Assembly (NCBI GenBank): GCA_031396205.1
Contig: JANNKH010000117.1
Location: forward strand, 44,280 to 108,279
Direction of reading: 5' to 3'
DNA from: CAISIP01 sp031396205
Lineage (GTDB): Bacteria; Pseudomonadota; Gammaproteobacteria; Burkholderiales; Burkholderiaceae_C
Length of the DNA: 64,000 bases
The notes below the pieces were generated by a model. That model saw nothing but the letters and a program-made list of their open reading frames with translations, was not told the DNA's origin and ran no database searches. Numbering within the stretch: position 1 is the first letter of the stretch; each line of letters begins with the position of its first letter. Below, in pieces: positions 27,309 through 35,731 of the stretch. The position numbers and the translations under genes were made by a program.

Positions 27309-28178
27309 ATGGCACGCCAGACCAAGCCGTCATCCGCCGACGCGTCTGGGTCGGTCGCGAGGACCGGAACGCAGCACCATCGCCTCGGCGCGCATGCGCC
27401 GCGCAAGCGCTTTGGGCAGCATTTCCTGGTTGACAGCACCATCATCGATGCCATCGTGCGCACGGTGGCGCCAAAGGCTGGTGAATTGTTGGTGGAGATC
27501 GGCCCCGGGTTGGGCGCCCTGACACAACCCCTGGTGGAACGGCTGGGCCATCTGGCGGTAATCGAACTCGACCGCGACCTCGCCGCACGGTTGCAGGGGC
27601 GGCCCGACCTGACCGTTGTGCAGGCCGACGTGCTCAACGTGGACTTCGCGCAATTGCTGCACACCCTGGACGCGTCGGGCAAATTTACGCGGCCTGGCGA
27701 CAGCGCGCTGCGATTGCGCGTGGTCGGCAATCTGCCCTACAACATTTCGACGCCGATCCTGTTCCATCTTCTGGACCATGCCGATTTGGTCCTGGATCAG
27801 CACTTCATGTTGCAAAAAGAAGTCGTCGACCGCATGGTCGCCGCACCGGATACGTCTGCCTACGGACGGCTGAGTGTGATGCTGCAGTGGCGTTATGCCT
27901 TGGACAGTTTCCTGCATGTGCCGCCCGGCAGTTTTGCGCCACCGCCGCGGGTTGACAGTGCGGTGGTGCGCATGCTGTCACGGCCCGATGCACAACCGGT
28001 GGACGTTGACAGGCTCAGCACAATCGTCCAGGTCGCCTTCAGCCAGCGGCGCAAACTTTTGAGGCACACCCTGGGCCATTGGCTCGATGAACAGGCCTGG
28101 CCGGGAGACTTTGATCTGCAGCGCCGTGCGCAGGAGGTTCCGGTAGAAGAATTCGTGGCGTTGGCCAACCGGGCATGA
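27309..28178 (+). CDS. rsmA: 16S rRNA dimethyladenosine transferase RsmA
   Basis: A 289-residue methyltransferase that dimethylates A1518 and A1519 in the 3' end of 16S rRNA. Motifs: RKRFGQHFLVD (about 32-42), SAM motif VEIGPGLGALT, catalytic NLPYNIST and the C-terminal helical part with QRRKLLRHTLG. An extra N-terminal tail of about 30 polar residues precedes the usual start, so the true start may be later than 27309 (ATG); a TTG at 27297 overlaps the surA stop. Closed by a terminator at 28180. Confidence 0.95.
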   Translation: MARQTKPSSADASGSVARTGTQHHRLGAHAPRKRFGQHFLVDSTIIDAIVRTVAPKAGELLVEIGPGLGALTQPLVERLGHLAVIELDRDLAARLQGRPDLTVVQADVLNVDFAQLLHTLDASGKFTRPGDSALRLRVVGNLPYNISTPILFHLLDHADLVLDQHFMLQKEVVDRMVAAPDTSAYGRLSVMLQWRYALDSFLHVPPGSFAPPPRVDSAVVRMLSRPDAQPVDVDRLSTIVQVAFSQRRKLLRHTLGHWLDEQAWPGDFDLQRRAQEVPVEEFVALANRA

Positions 28179-28179
28179 A

Positions 28180-28206
28180 AAAGCCCGTCGCACGGACGGG
28201 CTTTCG
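28180..28206. terminator. Rho-independent terminator after rsmA
   Basis: AAAGCCCGTC (28180-28189) pairs perfectly with GACGGGCTTT (28195-28204) around a 5-nt loop. The A run on one side and T run on the other allow it to work in both directions, serving rsmA and the leftward RNase/barstar genes. Confidence 0.85.
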
Positions 28207-28229
28207 GGAAAACACCGGGAACGGCTCGA

Positions 28230-28451
28230 TCAGGCGGTCGCCAGCCAGTACTCGGCGTTGAACGGGCTGCTCATTCGCAGCGCCAATGGGGACACATCCA
28301 ACAACTTGTCGGTTGGCATTTTCTCGCCGGTTTCGGTCGTCAGGTTGATGCCGGACAGCGATTGATTCGCCTGGACATCGCTCTTTGCCTCGTTCGCCCG
28401 TTCTGCTTGGCTGGTGTGTGCAGAACGGGCTACAGAAAAGAATAGAAACAT
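28230..28451 (-). CDS. Small hypothetical protein downstream of barstar
   Basis: A possible 73-residue protein whose ATG overlaps the last 22 bp of the barstar gene. N-terminus MFLFFSVARSAHTS is hydrophobic then Ala/Glu-rich; the rest (QSLSGINLTTETGEKMPTDK) is polar. I recognise no family. The overlap with barstar and the shared terminator at 28180-28206 favour translation as a third gene of that operon, but the ribosome-binding site is weak. Could be non-coding. Confidence 0.35.
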   Translation of the reverse strand: MFLFFSVARSAHTSQAERANEAKSDVQANQSLSGINLTTETGEKMPTDKLLDVSPLALRMSSPFNAEYWLATA

Positions 28452-28882
28452 CGGAACGGGACCTTACGGTCGCTCCAATAGTCGGCGGCGTCGCGGAAAA
28501 TGTCGAGCAGTTGCTCGCGCGCCTCTTTGTCGAATTTCGCATTGGCGGGAATATGTTCCAGCACTGCAACAAAACCTGGTTGCGGCCCGGATTTATGCAC
28601 CGGGTCAGTCATGCTGTCATACAGCGCGTCGAAATTCTTGCCCACATGCGAGGGCAGCGTGAATTGCTGGCCGATCATGTCCAGCACCTCCTGCTTGGAC
28701 TGCGCATTTGCCAGGTTGGCGTACAGGAAGTGGTGGCCCAGGCCTTGGGCGGCATCCTGCAAATCCTGAACCCTGAAGGCCCGGATCGACTGCACGATAT
28801 TGCTGCGCACCCCCCGAAGCGGCGCCTCGGTTTCCTGACGAGTTGGCATATCCGTCCCCGTTTCACTCTCGATATAAGACAT
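28430..28882 (-). CDS. Barstar-family ribonuclease inhibitor
   Basis: A 150-residue cytoplasmic inhibitor of a barnase-type RNase. The barstar core is at about residues 55-150: FLYANLANAQSKQEVLDMIG, LPSHVGKNFDALYDSMTD, GFVAVLEHIP and DIFRDAADYWSDRKVPFRCF. The Asp/Tyr-rich helix and loop that plug the RNase active site (NFDALYD) are present. The N-terminal ~40 residues are polar and extra. Located 21 bp after the secreted RNase gene on the same strand, as expected for a protective immunity protein. Confidence 0.9.
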   Translation of the reverse strand: MSYIESETGTDMPTRQETEAPLRGVRSNIVQSIRAFRVQDLQDAAQGLGHHFLYANLANAQSKQEVLDMIGQQFTLPSHVGKNFDALYDSMTDPVHKSGPQPGFVAVLEHIPANAKFDKEAREQLLDIFRDAADYWSDRKVPFRCFYSFL

Positions 28883-28903
28883 ATAAGTATTTCCAACAAA
28901 AAC

Positions 28904-29299
28904 CTATGGCACGATCCTGCGAAAACTTGCATAGTGATCGGCCGTGTAATAACAAGCGTCCGGCTCCCTCGTTTTACCGCCACACACAATCCGTCGGACA
29001 CCACGGTGGCTCAGCCCCGGTGTGGTTACGGTGTACTCCCGGTAATAACCCCGGATCTTGATCGGAAGCAAGCGCTCACGATTTCCAAAAACCGTTCCAT
29101 CTTTCTCATAGGGAAACGGGCCTCCGCGGGATATCAGCGCGTAGGTCTGACCACCCTGTGCCGGTATATCGGCAATTGAAATCGTTGCTGTATCACTGGG
29201 CGGGACTACCGGCACCCTTGCACACACAAGGCCTGTTACAGATGCTGCAGCAAGTAATAAGCCAGTAAGTACTAACTTGAATCCTTTGACAGCCGCCAT
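28904..29299 (-). CDS. Secreted guanyl-specific ribonuclease (barnase/N1-T1/Sa family)
   Basis: A 131-residue RNase with an N-terminal signal sequence (GFKLVLTGLLLAAASVTGLV, cleavage around residue 26). The microbial RNase fold is recognisable by ISRGGPFPYEKDGTVFGNRE, the catalytic Glu in YREYTVTTPG, the Arg in RGVRRIVCGG and the catalytic His in YYTADHYASF. It cleaves RNA after guanine through a 2',3'-cyclic intermediate. The start at 29299 puts the signal peptide at the N-terminus; an upstream in-frame ATG at 29389 gives an unlikely leader. A CGGKTREPDAC pair near the C-terminus may form a disulfide. Confidence 0.9.
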   Translation of the reverse strand: MAAVKGFKLVLTGLLLAAASVTGLVCARVPVVPPSDTATISIADIPAQGGQTYALISRGGPFPYEKDGTVFGNRERLLPIKIRGYYREYTVTTPGLSHRGVRRIVCGGKTREPDACYYTADHYASFRRIVP

Positions 29300-29453
29300 G
29301 CAATCACGCTCCGAAACCGCGGGTTTACCCGTAAATCTTTCGACGCCCAGTGTCGCTGATCCCTCCGCAAAAAGCAAGAGCCTGCACAAAAAATGGGCAT
29401 CTTTTGCGGCGCAGCAAGAAAACGAAAGTCAGTGCATGCTTTTGGCTGCGCGT

Positions 29454-31787
29454 TTATCGATTGGCGTTAGCATCGGCGACGGTGAGTGCCGTCATATTCA
29501 CGATTCGCCGTACGGTGGTGCTGGCGGTCAGCACATGGACCGGACTGGCAGCCCCGAGCAACACCGGGCCGATGGCAATATTGCCGCCGGCCGCAGTCTT
29601 GAGCAGGTTATAGGCGATGTTGGCGGCATCGATGTTGGGCAAGACCAACAGGTTCGCGTTTCCGGACAAGGTGCTGTTGGGCATCAGGCGCGCCCTCGCC
29701 GCGCCGTCGAGTGCAAGGTCACCGTGCATTTCGCCGTCTACTTCCAGCCATGGAGCCTCGGCGCGCAGGATTTCCAGCGTGAGCCGCATCTTGACCGCGC
29801 TGGGCAGGTTGCTACTGCCAAAATTGGAATGCGACACCAGCGCCACCTTGGGCTGGAGCCCGAACCGCACCATTTCCTCGGCCGCCATGACCGTGATTTC
29901 GGATAGTTCCTGCGGACTTGGGTCTGCATTGACGTGGGTGTCGACCAGAAATATCAGCCGATCGGGCAACATCAGGCCGTTCATGCAGGCATAGATCGGC
30001 ACATCCTGGGGCGTACTCGGACTGCCGCCCTTGCGCTTGCCTATCACCTGGTCGATGTACGTCAGGTGCATTGCCGTCGTGCCCCAGGTACCGCAGATCA
30101 TGCCATCCACATCGCCCTTGTGCAACAGCATCGCGCCGATCAGAGTCAAGCGACGGCGCATTTCGATCTTGGCCATCTGCTCGGTGCCGCCCATGCGCTC
30201 GGTCATGCGATGGTAGGTCTGCCAGAAGTCGCGGTAACGCGCATCGTGCTCGACATTCACCACGTCGTAATCGAGTTCCTCGCGCAGCCTCAGGCCGAAT
30301 TTTTCAATCCGCTGGGCAATGATGGCGGGTCGCCCGATCAGCGTCGGTCGCGCTAGTCCGTCGTCGACGACGATCTGGCATGCGCGCAAAACGCGCTCCT
30401 CTTCGCCCTCGCAATAAGCCACCCGCTTGCGCGTCGCGCTCTTGGCCGCAGCAAAAATGGGCCGCATGGTGTTACCCGACGCGTAGACAAAACTTTGTAG
30501 ACGCTCGCGGTACGCCTGCATGTCGGCGATCGGACGCAGCGCAACCCCGCTATCGGCGGCCGCCTGAGCCACCGCTGGCGCGATTTTCATCATCAGGCGG
30601 GGGTCGAACGGCTTGGGAATCAGGTACTCGGGCCCGAAGGCCAGCTTTTGGCCCGCATAGGCCGCTGCCACCACTTCGCTTTGCTCGGCCCGTGCCAGGT
30701 CCGCGATCGCCCGCACGGCGGCGATTTCCATTTCATCGGTAATCGTCGACGCGCCGGCGTCAAGGGCACCGCGAAAGATGTAGGGGAAACACAGGACGTT
30801 ATTGACCTGGTTGGGATAGTCGGTGCGACCGGTGGCCATGATGGCGTCGTCGCGCACCAGTTTGACGTCTTCCGGCGAGATCTCCGGGTTGGGGTTGGCC
30901 AGTGCGAAAATCAGTGGCCTGGCGGCCATCGTGCGCACCATATCGGGCTTGAGCACGCCGCCCGCCGAAAGCCCCAGAAATATGTCCGCGCCCTCGATCA
31001 CCTCGGCCAGTGTGCGGGCGGCGGTTCTTTGTGCAAACACGATCTTGTCATCGTCCATCAACTCGGTACGGCCCTCGTACACCACGCCGGCCAGGTCGGT
31101 CACGAAAATATTCTCTCGCGGCATGCCGAGTTTGAGCAACAGGTTCAGGCAAGCCAGCGCGGCCGCCCCCGCACCAGAGGAAACCAGTTTGACCGCATGG
31201 AGTTCCTTGCCTACAACCTTCAACCCGTTGAGCATTGCGGCGCCTACAACGATCGCTGTGCCATGCTGGTCATCATGGAACACCGGGATTTTCATCCGGG
31301 CACGCAGTTTGCGCTCGACATAGAAGCAGTCGGGCGCCTTGATGTCCTCCAGATTGATGCCGCCGAACGTGGGCTCGAGCGACGCAATAATATCTACCAG
31401 CTTGTCCAGGTCCTGCTTCTCGTTCACCTCGATGTCGAATACATCAATGCCGGCGAACTTCTTGAAAAGTACGGCCTTGCCTTCCATCACCGGCTTGGCT
31501 GCCAGTGGCCCGATATCACCCAGACCCAGCACCGCCGTGCCATTGGTGATGACCGCCACCAGGTTGCCACGGCTGGTGTATCGAAACGCGTTGTTCGGGT
31601 CGGAAACGATCTCCTCGCAGGCGGCGGCCACACCCGGTGAATACGCCATGGACAGGTCGTGCTGGTTCGCCAGCTGTTTGGTCGCGGCGATAGCGATTTT
31701 TCCCGGCGTCGGAAACTCATGGTATTCCAGTGCCAACTTGCGCAACTGGGCGCGTTTGTCATCGGTATTGGGGGTGTTTTCGGGCAC
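29454..31787 (-). CDS. maeB: NADP-dependent malic enzyme with phosphotransacetylase domain (MaeB)
   Basis: A 777-residue two-domain enzyme decarboxylating malate to pyruvate with NADP. The N-terminal malic-enzyme part (about 1-430) shows SMAYSPGVAAACEEI, GGINLEDIKAPDCFYVE, FHDDQHGTAIV, the NADP motif SSGAGAAALACLNLL and ALANPNPEISPEDV. The C-terminal part (about 440-770) is a phosphate-acetyltransferase-like domain, thought to be regulatory (acetyl-CoA response) rather than catalytic. The start is GTG at 31787, with CAGGAGA located 6 bp upstream; no ATG fits. Monocistronic; the EAL remnant lies 86 bp upstream. Confidence 0.95.
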   Translation of the reverse strand: MPENTPNTDDKRAQLRKLALEYHEFPTPGKIAIAATKQLANQHDLSMAYSPGVAAACEEIVSDPNNAFRYTSRGNLVAVITNGTAVLGLGDIGPLAAKPVMEGKAVLFKKFAGIDVFDIEVNEKQDLDKLVDIIASLEPTFGGINLEDIKAPDCFYVERKLRARMKIPVFHDDQHGTAIVVGAAMLNGLKVVGKELHAVKLVSSGAGAAALACLNLLLKLGMPRENIFVTDLAGVVYEGRTELMDDDKIVFAQRTAARTLAEVIEGADIFLGLSAGGVLKPDMVRTMAARPLIFALANPNPEISPEDVKLVRDDAIMATGRTDYPNQVNNVLCFPYIFRGALDAGASTITDEMEIAAVRAIADLARAEQSEVVAAAYAGQKLAFGPEYLIPKPFDPRLMMKIAPAVAQAAADSGVALRPIADMQAYRERLQSFVYASGNTMRPIFAAAKSATRKRVAYCEGEEERVLRACQIVVDDGLARPTLIGRPAIIAQRIEKFGLRLREELDYDVVNVEHDARYRDFWQTYHRMTERMGGTEQMAKIEMRRRLTLIGAMLLHKGDVDGMICGTWGTTAMHLTYIDQVIGKRKGGSPSTPQDVPIYACMNGLMLPDRLIFLVDTHVNADPSPQELSEITVMAAEEMVRFGLQPKVALVSHSNFGSSNLPSAVKMRLTLEILRAEAPWLEVDGEMHGDLALDGAARARLMPNSTLSGNANLLVLPNIDAANIAYNLLKTAAGGNIAIGPVLLGAASPVHVLTASTTVRRIVNMTALTVADANANR

Positions 31788-31873
31788 GTGTTGTCTCCTG
31801 CCGCGTACGGCGTAGCGCGGCCGATGCGGCGCTGCACCGGTCCCGTTGTTGGCTGCGAAATTGTAGGCTGCGG

Positions 31874-32134
31874 CTACAACAGGGGCGTTGTCTGGTGCAT
31901 CGGCTGCGGGCGACCGTACAGGAATCCCTGCACGATGTCGCAAGACTGCGCGGCCAGAAACGCGCTTTGCTGCTGGTTCTCGACACCTTCGGCGATGACC
32001 AGGATTCCCAGTTCATGCGCCAGCGCGATCGTCGCCCGCACGATGGCGGCGTCGTCCGGGTTGGTAGCAACGTCCTGCACAAAGGAACGATCGATTTTCA
32101 GTTCGTCGATGGGGAAACGCTTGAGCCATCGGCC
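31874..32134 (-). pseudogene. EAL-domain C-terminal remnant
   Basis: The frame ending at 31874 encodes the last part of a cyclic-di-GMP phosphodiesterase domain: LKRFPIDELKIDRSFVQDV, then NPDDAAIVRATIALAHELGI, VIAEGVENQQQ and CDIVQGFLYGRP. The EAL signature itself, the N-terminal two thirds of the domain and any start codon are absent. Upstream of about 32130 the frame turns into antisense-like text of the neighbouring LysM gene. It is therefore the 3' end of a larger gene joined to another broken gene and is not expected to be functional. Confidence 0.8.
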
Positions 32135-32421
32135 AACATGACAATGGCATCGCCATGCGCGGCCAGTACCCGTACCTGCGTTGCCTGCAGTTTGAGCCAC
32201 TGCGCCGGAATCCGCAGTTCGGTCCCAGGCACAACGGTCCGGTCATTCGCAATGCGGTTCATACGGGTCAGGCGCAGTGCGAACGATGTGTCCTTCAGAT
32301 AGCGCTGCGCGATATTCCAGGGGTGGTCACCCACCTGCACCGTGTAGATGAACTCTTCGGCCGCCTGGCTTGCGCCAGCCATGGCAACCAGCCAGGCGAA
32401 GGCGAGTCGTTTCAGGCGCAT
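32098..32421 (-). pseudogene. Truncated LysM/FecR-type protein
   Basis: A 107-residue frame with a signal peptide (LAFAWLVAMAGASQAAEE) and a LysM domain (FIYTVQVGDHPWNIAQRYL...RIANDRTVVPGTELRIP), followed by the beginning of a FecR-like domain (QVRVLAAHGDAIVMLADG). Relatives continue for several hundred residues through the FecR part; here the frame ends with SSVSPSTN, which is the EAL remnant read in another frame. The break is at about 32126-32134. The short protein could still be made, since the start and LysM domain are intact. Last gene of the murU-pepP-phyH series (26 bp after phyH). Confidence 0.75.
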
Positions 32422-32447
32422 GGCGTGCCGGATCCTTCCAGAGTGGA

Positions 32448-33296
32448 CTACGACTGGGACACGATGAAGCCACGCGGCGGCAGCGACGCGGACCGCTGCA
32501 GCCAGTTACCCGGCGCATAGCGGGTGCGGGCATCGGTGGCGTGCAGCGTATAGGCATGGCGCGATTGCGCCGAACGATTGGGCCCGCTGTAATGGGGCAG
32601 CAGGCCATGGAACACGACCAGCGTGCCGGCACTGACCTCCAGTGGCGCCGCCTCGTGAAGTTCTGGCCAGGGTGTGCCGTCGAGCGGTTCGATGGCTGCC
32701 GTGGCGCCGGAGCGCACAAATTGCTCGCGCAGCGGCCCACGATGGCCGCCCGGCTGTACCCACAGGCAACCATTGCCCCGATGCGCATCTTCCAGCGCAA
32801 ACCAGAACGTGGTCACACTGATGGGCGTGGTGACGAAAAAGCTGGCGTCCTGGTGCCAGCGCACTTCGCCGCCGATGCCGGGTTGCTTGAAGATGTACAT
32901 CGACTGCCAGACCAACGGCTGCTCCAGGCCGACATCGCGGGCGAGGGCGTTCAGCTCGGGTCCATGCGAGAACAGCTCGAACACCGGATCCAGGTCATGC
33001 AGGGCGTGGCCGATCTTGTTGACTGACAGCGTCTTGTCCTGCTTCAACCGCCCACCTTGGTCCATGGCCTCCTCCTCAAGGAAGCACCGTATCGTGTCGG
33101 CAGAGCCAAGGAAATAGTCATTCACCCGGCGCTGCTGCTCCTGGGTACTGAAAACGGCCTGCTCGCCGCCCGGATCGAATGCCTGTGTCAGTTCAAGCGC
33201 GCGTGCGCGGACGGCCGCGATCTGGGCGGACGTCTTGAAACCCGGCAACACCGCATAGCCCCGTTCAGTGAACTGGTGCTGCAGGGTGTCGGACAT
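32448..33296 (-). CDS. Phytanoyl-CoA dioxygenase (PhyH) family protein
   Basis: A 282-residue Fe(II)/2-oxoglutarate-dependent oxygenase. The iron-binding HxD is in VRWHQDASFF (about residues 146-155) and the distal His is probably in VVFHGLLPHYSGPN; an Arg two turns later (SRHAYTLH) would bind 2-oxoglutarate. PhyH proteins hydroxylate varied small substrates; PhnY, which hydroxylates 2-aminoethylphosphonate for PhnZ, belongs to this family, and a PhnZ-like gene is present at 40.1 kb. That link is speculation. The gene sits 24 bp after pepP. Confidence 0.88.
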   Translation of the reverse strand: MSDTLQHQFTERGYAVLPGFKTSAQIAAVRARALELTQAFDPGGEQAVFSTQEQQRRVNDYFLGSADTIRCFLEEEAMDQGGRLKQDKTLSVNKIGHALHDLDPVFELFSHGPELNALARDVGLEQPLVWQSMYIFKQPGIGGEVRWHQDASFFVTTPISVTTFWFALEDAHRGNGCLWVQPGGHRGPLREQFVRSGATAAIEPLDGTPWPELHEAAPLEVSAGTLVVFHGLLPHYSGPNRSAQSRHAYTLHATDARTRYAPGNWLQRSASLPPRGFIVSQS

Positions 33297-33320
33297 GCCA
33301 GGTTCCAGTTGGGTTGACGG

Positions 33321-34718
33321 TCAGCCGCGCATCAATGCTTCGATCTCTGTCGGGGCGACCGGCACAGCACGACTGATCAGCTCGCAGCCATCGGCCGTCA
33401 CGATTGCGTCATCTTCGATCCGGATACCGATGTTGTGGAACTGCTCGGGCACCCCCGTTGCGGGACGTACATAAATGCCGGGCTCGATGGTCAGCACCAT
33501 GCCGGGGCGCAACACGCGGGCCGGGCGGTTGACGATGGTCTCGCCGCTCAGTGCATCCTTGCGTTCACTGGTCTGCCCCAGCTCGCTCGGCTCCAGATAG
33601 GCGCCACAATCATGTACGTCCATGCCCAGCCAATGCCCGGTGCGATGCATATAGAACTGGAAATAGCTGCGCTTGTCGATCACATCCTGCAACGTGCCGA
33701 CCGTGTTGCGATCCAAAAGTCCCAGATCCAGCATGCCCTGGGCCAGCACCTGCACACTGGCCTCGTGCGGATCGGTGAATCGGGCGCCGGCGCGGGTGGC
33801 AGCCACAGCGGCGTCCTGGCTGGCCAGCACCAGGTCGTACAGCGCGCGTTGTGGCCCGCTGAACCGGCCATTGGCCGGAAAGGTGCGGGTGATGTCGCTG
33901 GCGTAGCCGTCGAGTTCGCAGCCCGCGTCGATCAGCACCAGCTCGCCATCGCGGATGGCTGCGGTATCGGCGCGGTAATGCAGCACACAGGCGTTGGCGC
34001 CGGCAGCCACGATTGAGCCGTAGGCCGGGTATTGGGAACCGTGGCGGCGAAATTCGTGCAACAGCTCGGCGTCCAGATGGTATTCGCGCACATCCTGTCC
34101 TGCGCGCAGCATGCGTGCCGACAGCTGCATCGCCCGGATATGCGCTCCGGCGCTGATGCGCGCCGCGCGGCGCATGGTGTCCTGCTCGCCCGCATCCTTG
34201 ACCAGACGCATCTCGTCCAGCAGGCTGCACAGGTCGCGCTGCTGGTCCGGGCACAAGGCGCCGAACCGGACCCGCGCGCGCAGACCCGCCAGCCAGCCAT
34301 CCACGCGCGACTCCAGGCCAGGATGGATGCCAAACGGATACCAGACGACATCACGGCCGTCGATCAGCCGCGGCAACTGCACATCGAGTTCAGCCACCGA
34401 GAACGCGGCATCCAGGCCCAGGCGCATCGGCGCATCGGCTGGGCCGAGCCGGTAACCGTCCCAGATTTCGCGCTCCATGTCCTTGGGTTGGCAGAACAAC
34501 GTTGTCTTGCCGTCGCTGGTGATGACCAGCCATGCCTGCGGCTCCGTGAAACCGCTGAGGTAATGGAAATAACTGTCGTGCCGGTACAGATAGTCGCTGT
34601 CGCGGTTGCGAGGGCGCTCGGGCGCGGTCGGAATGATGGCGATGCCCCGGCCGCCCAGTTGTTGTGCAAGTAGGGCGCGGCGGCTGGCGTGCGGTGAGCT
34701 GGTCATAGGGGTCTTCAT
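33321..34718 (-). CDS. pepP: Xaa-Pro aminopeptidase (aminopeptidase P)
   Basis: A 465-residue cytoplasmic metallopeptidase removing N-terminal residues before proline. N-terminal creatinase-like domain (about 10-160, with FHYLSGFTEPQAWLVI) and C-terminal pita-bread domain (about 175-445). The five metal ligands are recognisable in LIDAGCELDGYASDITRTF (two Asp), RTGHWLGMDVHD (His), LTIEPGIYV (Glu) and IGIRIEDD (Glu). Length is normal for PepP (about 440-465). It starts 4 bp after the murU stop, so both are in one operon. Confidence 0.94.
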   Translation of the reverse strand: MKTPMTSSPHASRRALLAQQLGGRGIAIIPTAPERPRNRDSDYLYRHDSYFHYLSGFTEPQAWLVITSDGKTTLFCQPKDMEREIWDGYRLGPADAPMRLGLDAAFSVAELDVQLPRLIDGRDVVWYPFGIHPGLESRVDGWLAGLRARVRFGALCPDQQRDLCSLLDEMRLVKDAGEQDTMRRAARISAGAHIRAMQLSARMLRAGQDVREYHLDAELLHEFRRHGSQYPAYGSIVAAGANACVLHYRADTAAIRDGELVLIDAGCELDGYASDITRTFPANGRFSGPQRALYDLVLASQDAAVAATRAGARFTDPHEASVQVLAQGMLDLGLLDRNTVGTLQDVIDKRSYFQFYMHRTGHWLGMDVHDCGAYLEPSELGQTSERKDALSGETIVNRPARVLRPGMVLTIEPGIYVRPATGVPEQFHNIGIRIEDDAIVTADGCELISRAVPVAPTEIEALMRG

Positions 34719-34722
34719 GGTT

Positions 34723-35511
34723 TCAGGAAGCGCTCGGAGTCTGCAGTTGGGCTAGGCGTTCGGGAGTGCCGACATCCGTCCAGGGCCCAGTGTATAGCTG
34801 TGCACTGACCCGGCCACGCGCCGTCGCCGCGCGCAGCAGGGGAGCCAGCGCGGCTTTCGTACCCTGTGGGTTTCCGGTCGGGATAGCGCAGAACGGTGGC
34901 GCAAACAATGCATGCCGGTACAGTCCGATCGCGCTGTAGGTGTAGCGCGCCAACCCTTCGTTGTGGGCCATGCCGTCTTGCGACAGCGCGAAATCACCGT
35001 TTGGATGGTGTGCCGGATTGGGTACCAACCAGATGTGCGCCAGTTTTCCGCTGCCCTCGAATGTTTGCAGTGCAGATTCAAAAAAAACGAACTCCGGTAC
35101 GAACACATCCCCGGCCAGCAGCCAAAAGGGATCGGCCAGTTGGGGCAATACCCGAACAATGCCCCCGGCCGTCTCCAGCGCGCCGCCAAAATCTCGGCCC
35201 TCATGCGAAAAGGCCAACCGGACCGGGTTCCCGCTCACAGCGCCAGCCGGGTGATCGCAGCTCGCCGACACCAGGGTCCGATTCGGGTCTGAGAAACAGG
35301 CCTCGATCTGATCACCCATCCAGGCCGTGTTGACCATGATGCTGCGCACGCCAGCGCATACCAATGCCTCCATGGGCCATTGCATCAAGGGCTTGCCGCG
35401 TACTGGCAACAGCGACTTGGGACAGTGGTCCGTCAACGGTCGCATGCGCTCGCCGCGCCCGGCAGCCAGCACCATCGCACCGCACAGCGGCGGATACGAT
35501 GCTGCACTCAT
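34723..35511 (-). CDS. murU: N-acetylmuramate alpha-1-phosphate uridylyltransferase (MurU-like)
   Basis: A 262-residue nucleotidyltransferase. The GT-A-like signature AMVLAAGRGERMRPLTDHCPKSLLPVRGKPL-type start (pyrophosphorylase motif and Lys) is at residues about 12-42, and WLLAGDVFVPEF carries the metal-binding Asp. MurU makes UDP-MurNAc from the product of AmgK in peptidoglycan recycling. Usually the two genes are adjacent; here amgK is 11 kb away. It is the first gene of a leftward operon with pepP. A generic sugar-phosphate nucleotidyltransferase cannot be excluded. Confidence 0.85.
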   Translation of the reverse strand: MSAASYPPLCGAMVLAAGRGERMRPLTDHCPKSLLPVRGKPLMQWPMEALVCAGVRSIMVNTAWMGDQIEACFSDPNRTLVSASCDHPAGAVSGNPVRLAFSHEGRDFGGALETAGGIVRVLPQLADPFWLLAGDVFVPEFVFFESALQTFEGSGKLAHIWLVPNPAHHPNGDFALSQDGMAHNEGLARYTYSAIGLYRHALFAPPFCAIPTGNPQGTKAALAPLLRAATARGRVSAQLYTGPWTDVGTPERLAQLQTPSAS

Positions 35512-35731
35512 GAATCACATACCCCTGAGCAACGATAGGTCATCCCATGACTGTAGCCCCAATGGCGATCCACTTCGCCAAACCGCGGCGCTGTGCGGTG
35601 TCGCGGCAAGCACAGCACTTGGAGCCTGTATCGGGCGCTTGGCGCTACCTGGCGCGGGCAGTCCCGGTCAAACGATAAAATCAGGGGCTGCCGGCCCTTC
35701 TGGCCCGGCGTCCTCTTCGACAATTCCCTTT

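Noticed and set aside
31874..32200. EAL-type frame as a complete short gene
   Set aside because: The first third is antisense-like to the LysM gene and lacks the EAL signature and a plausible start, so it was called a remnant.
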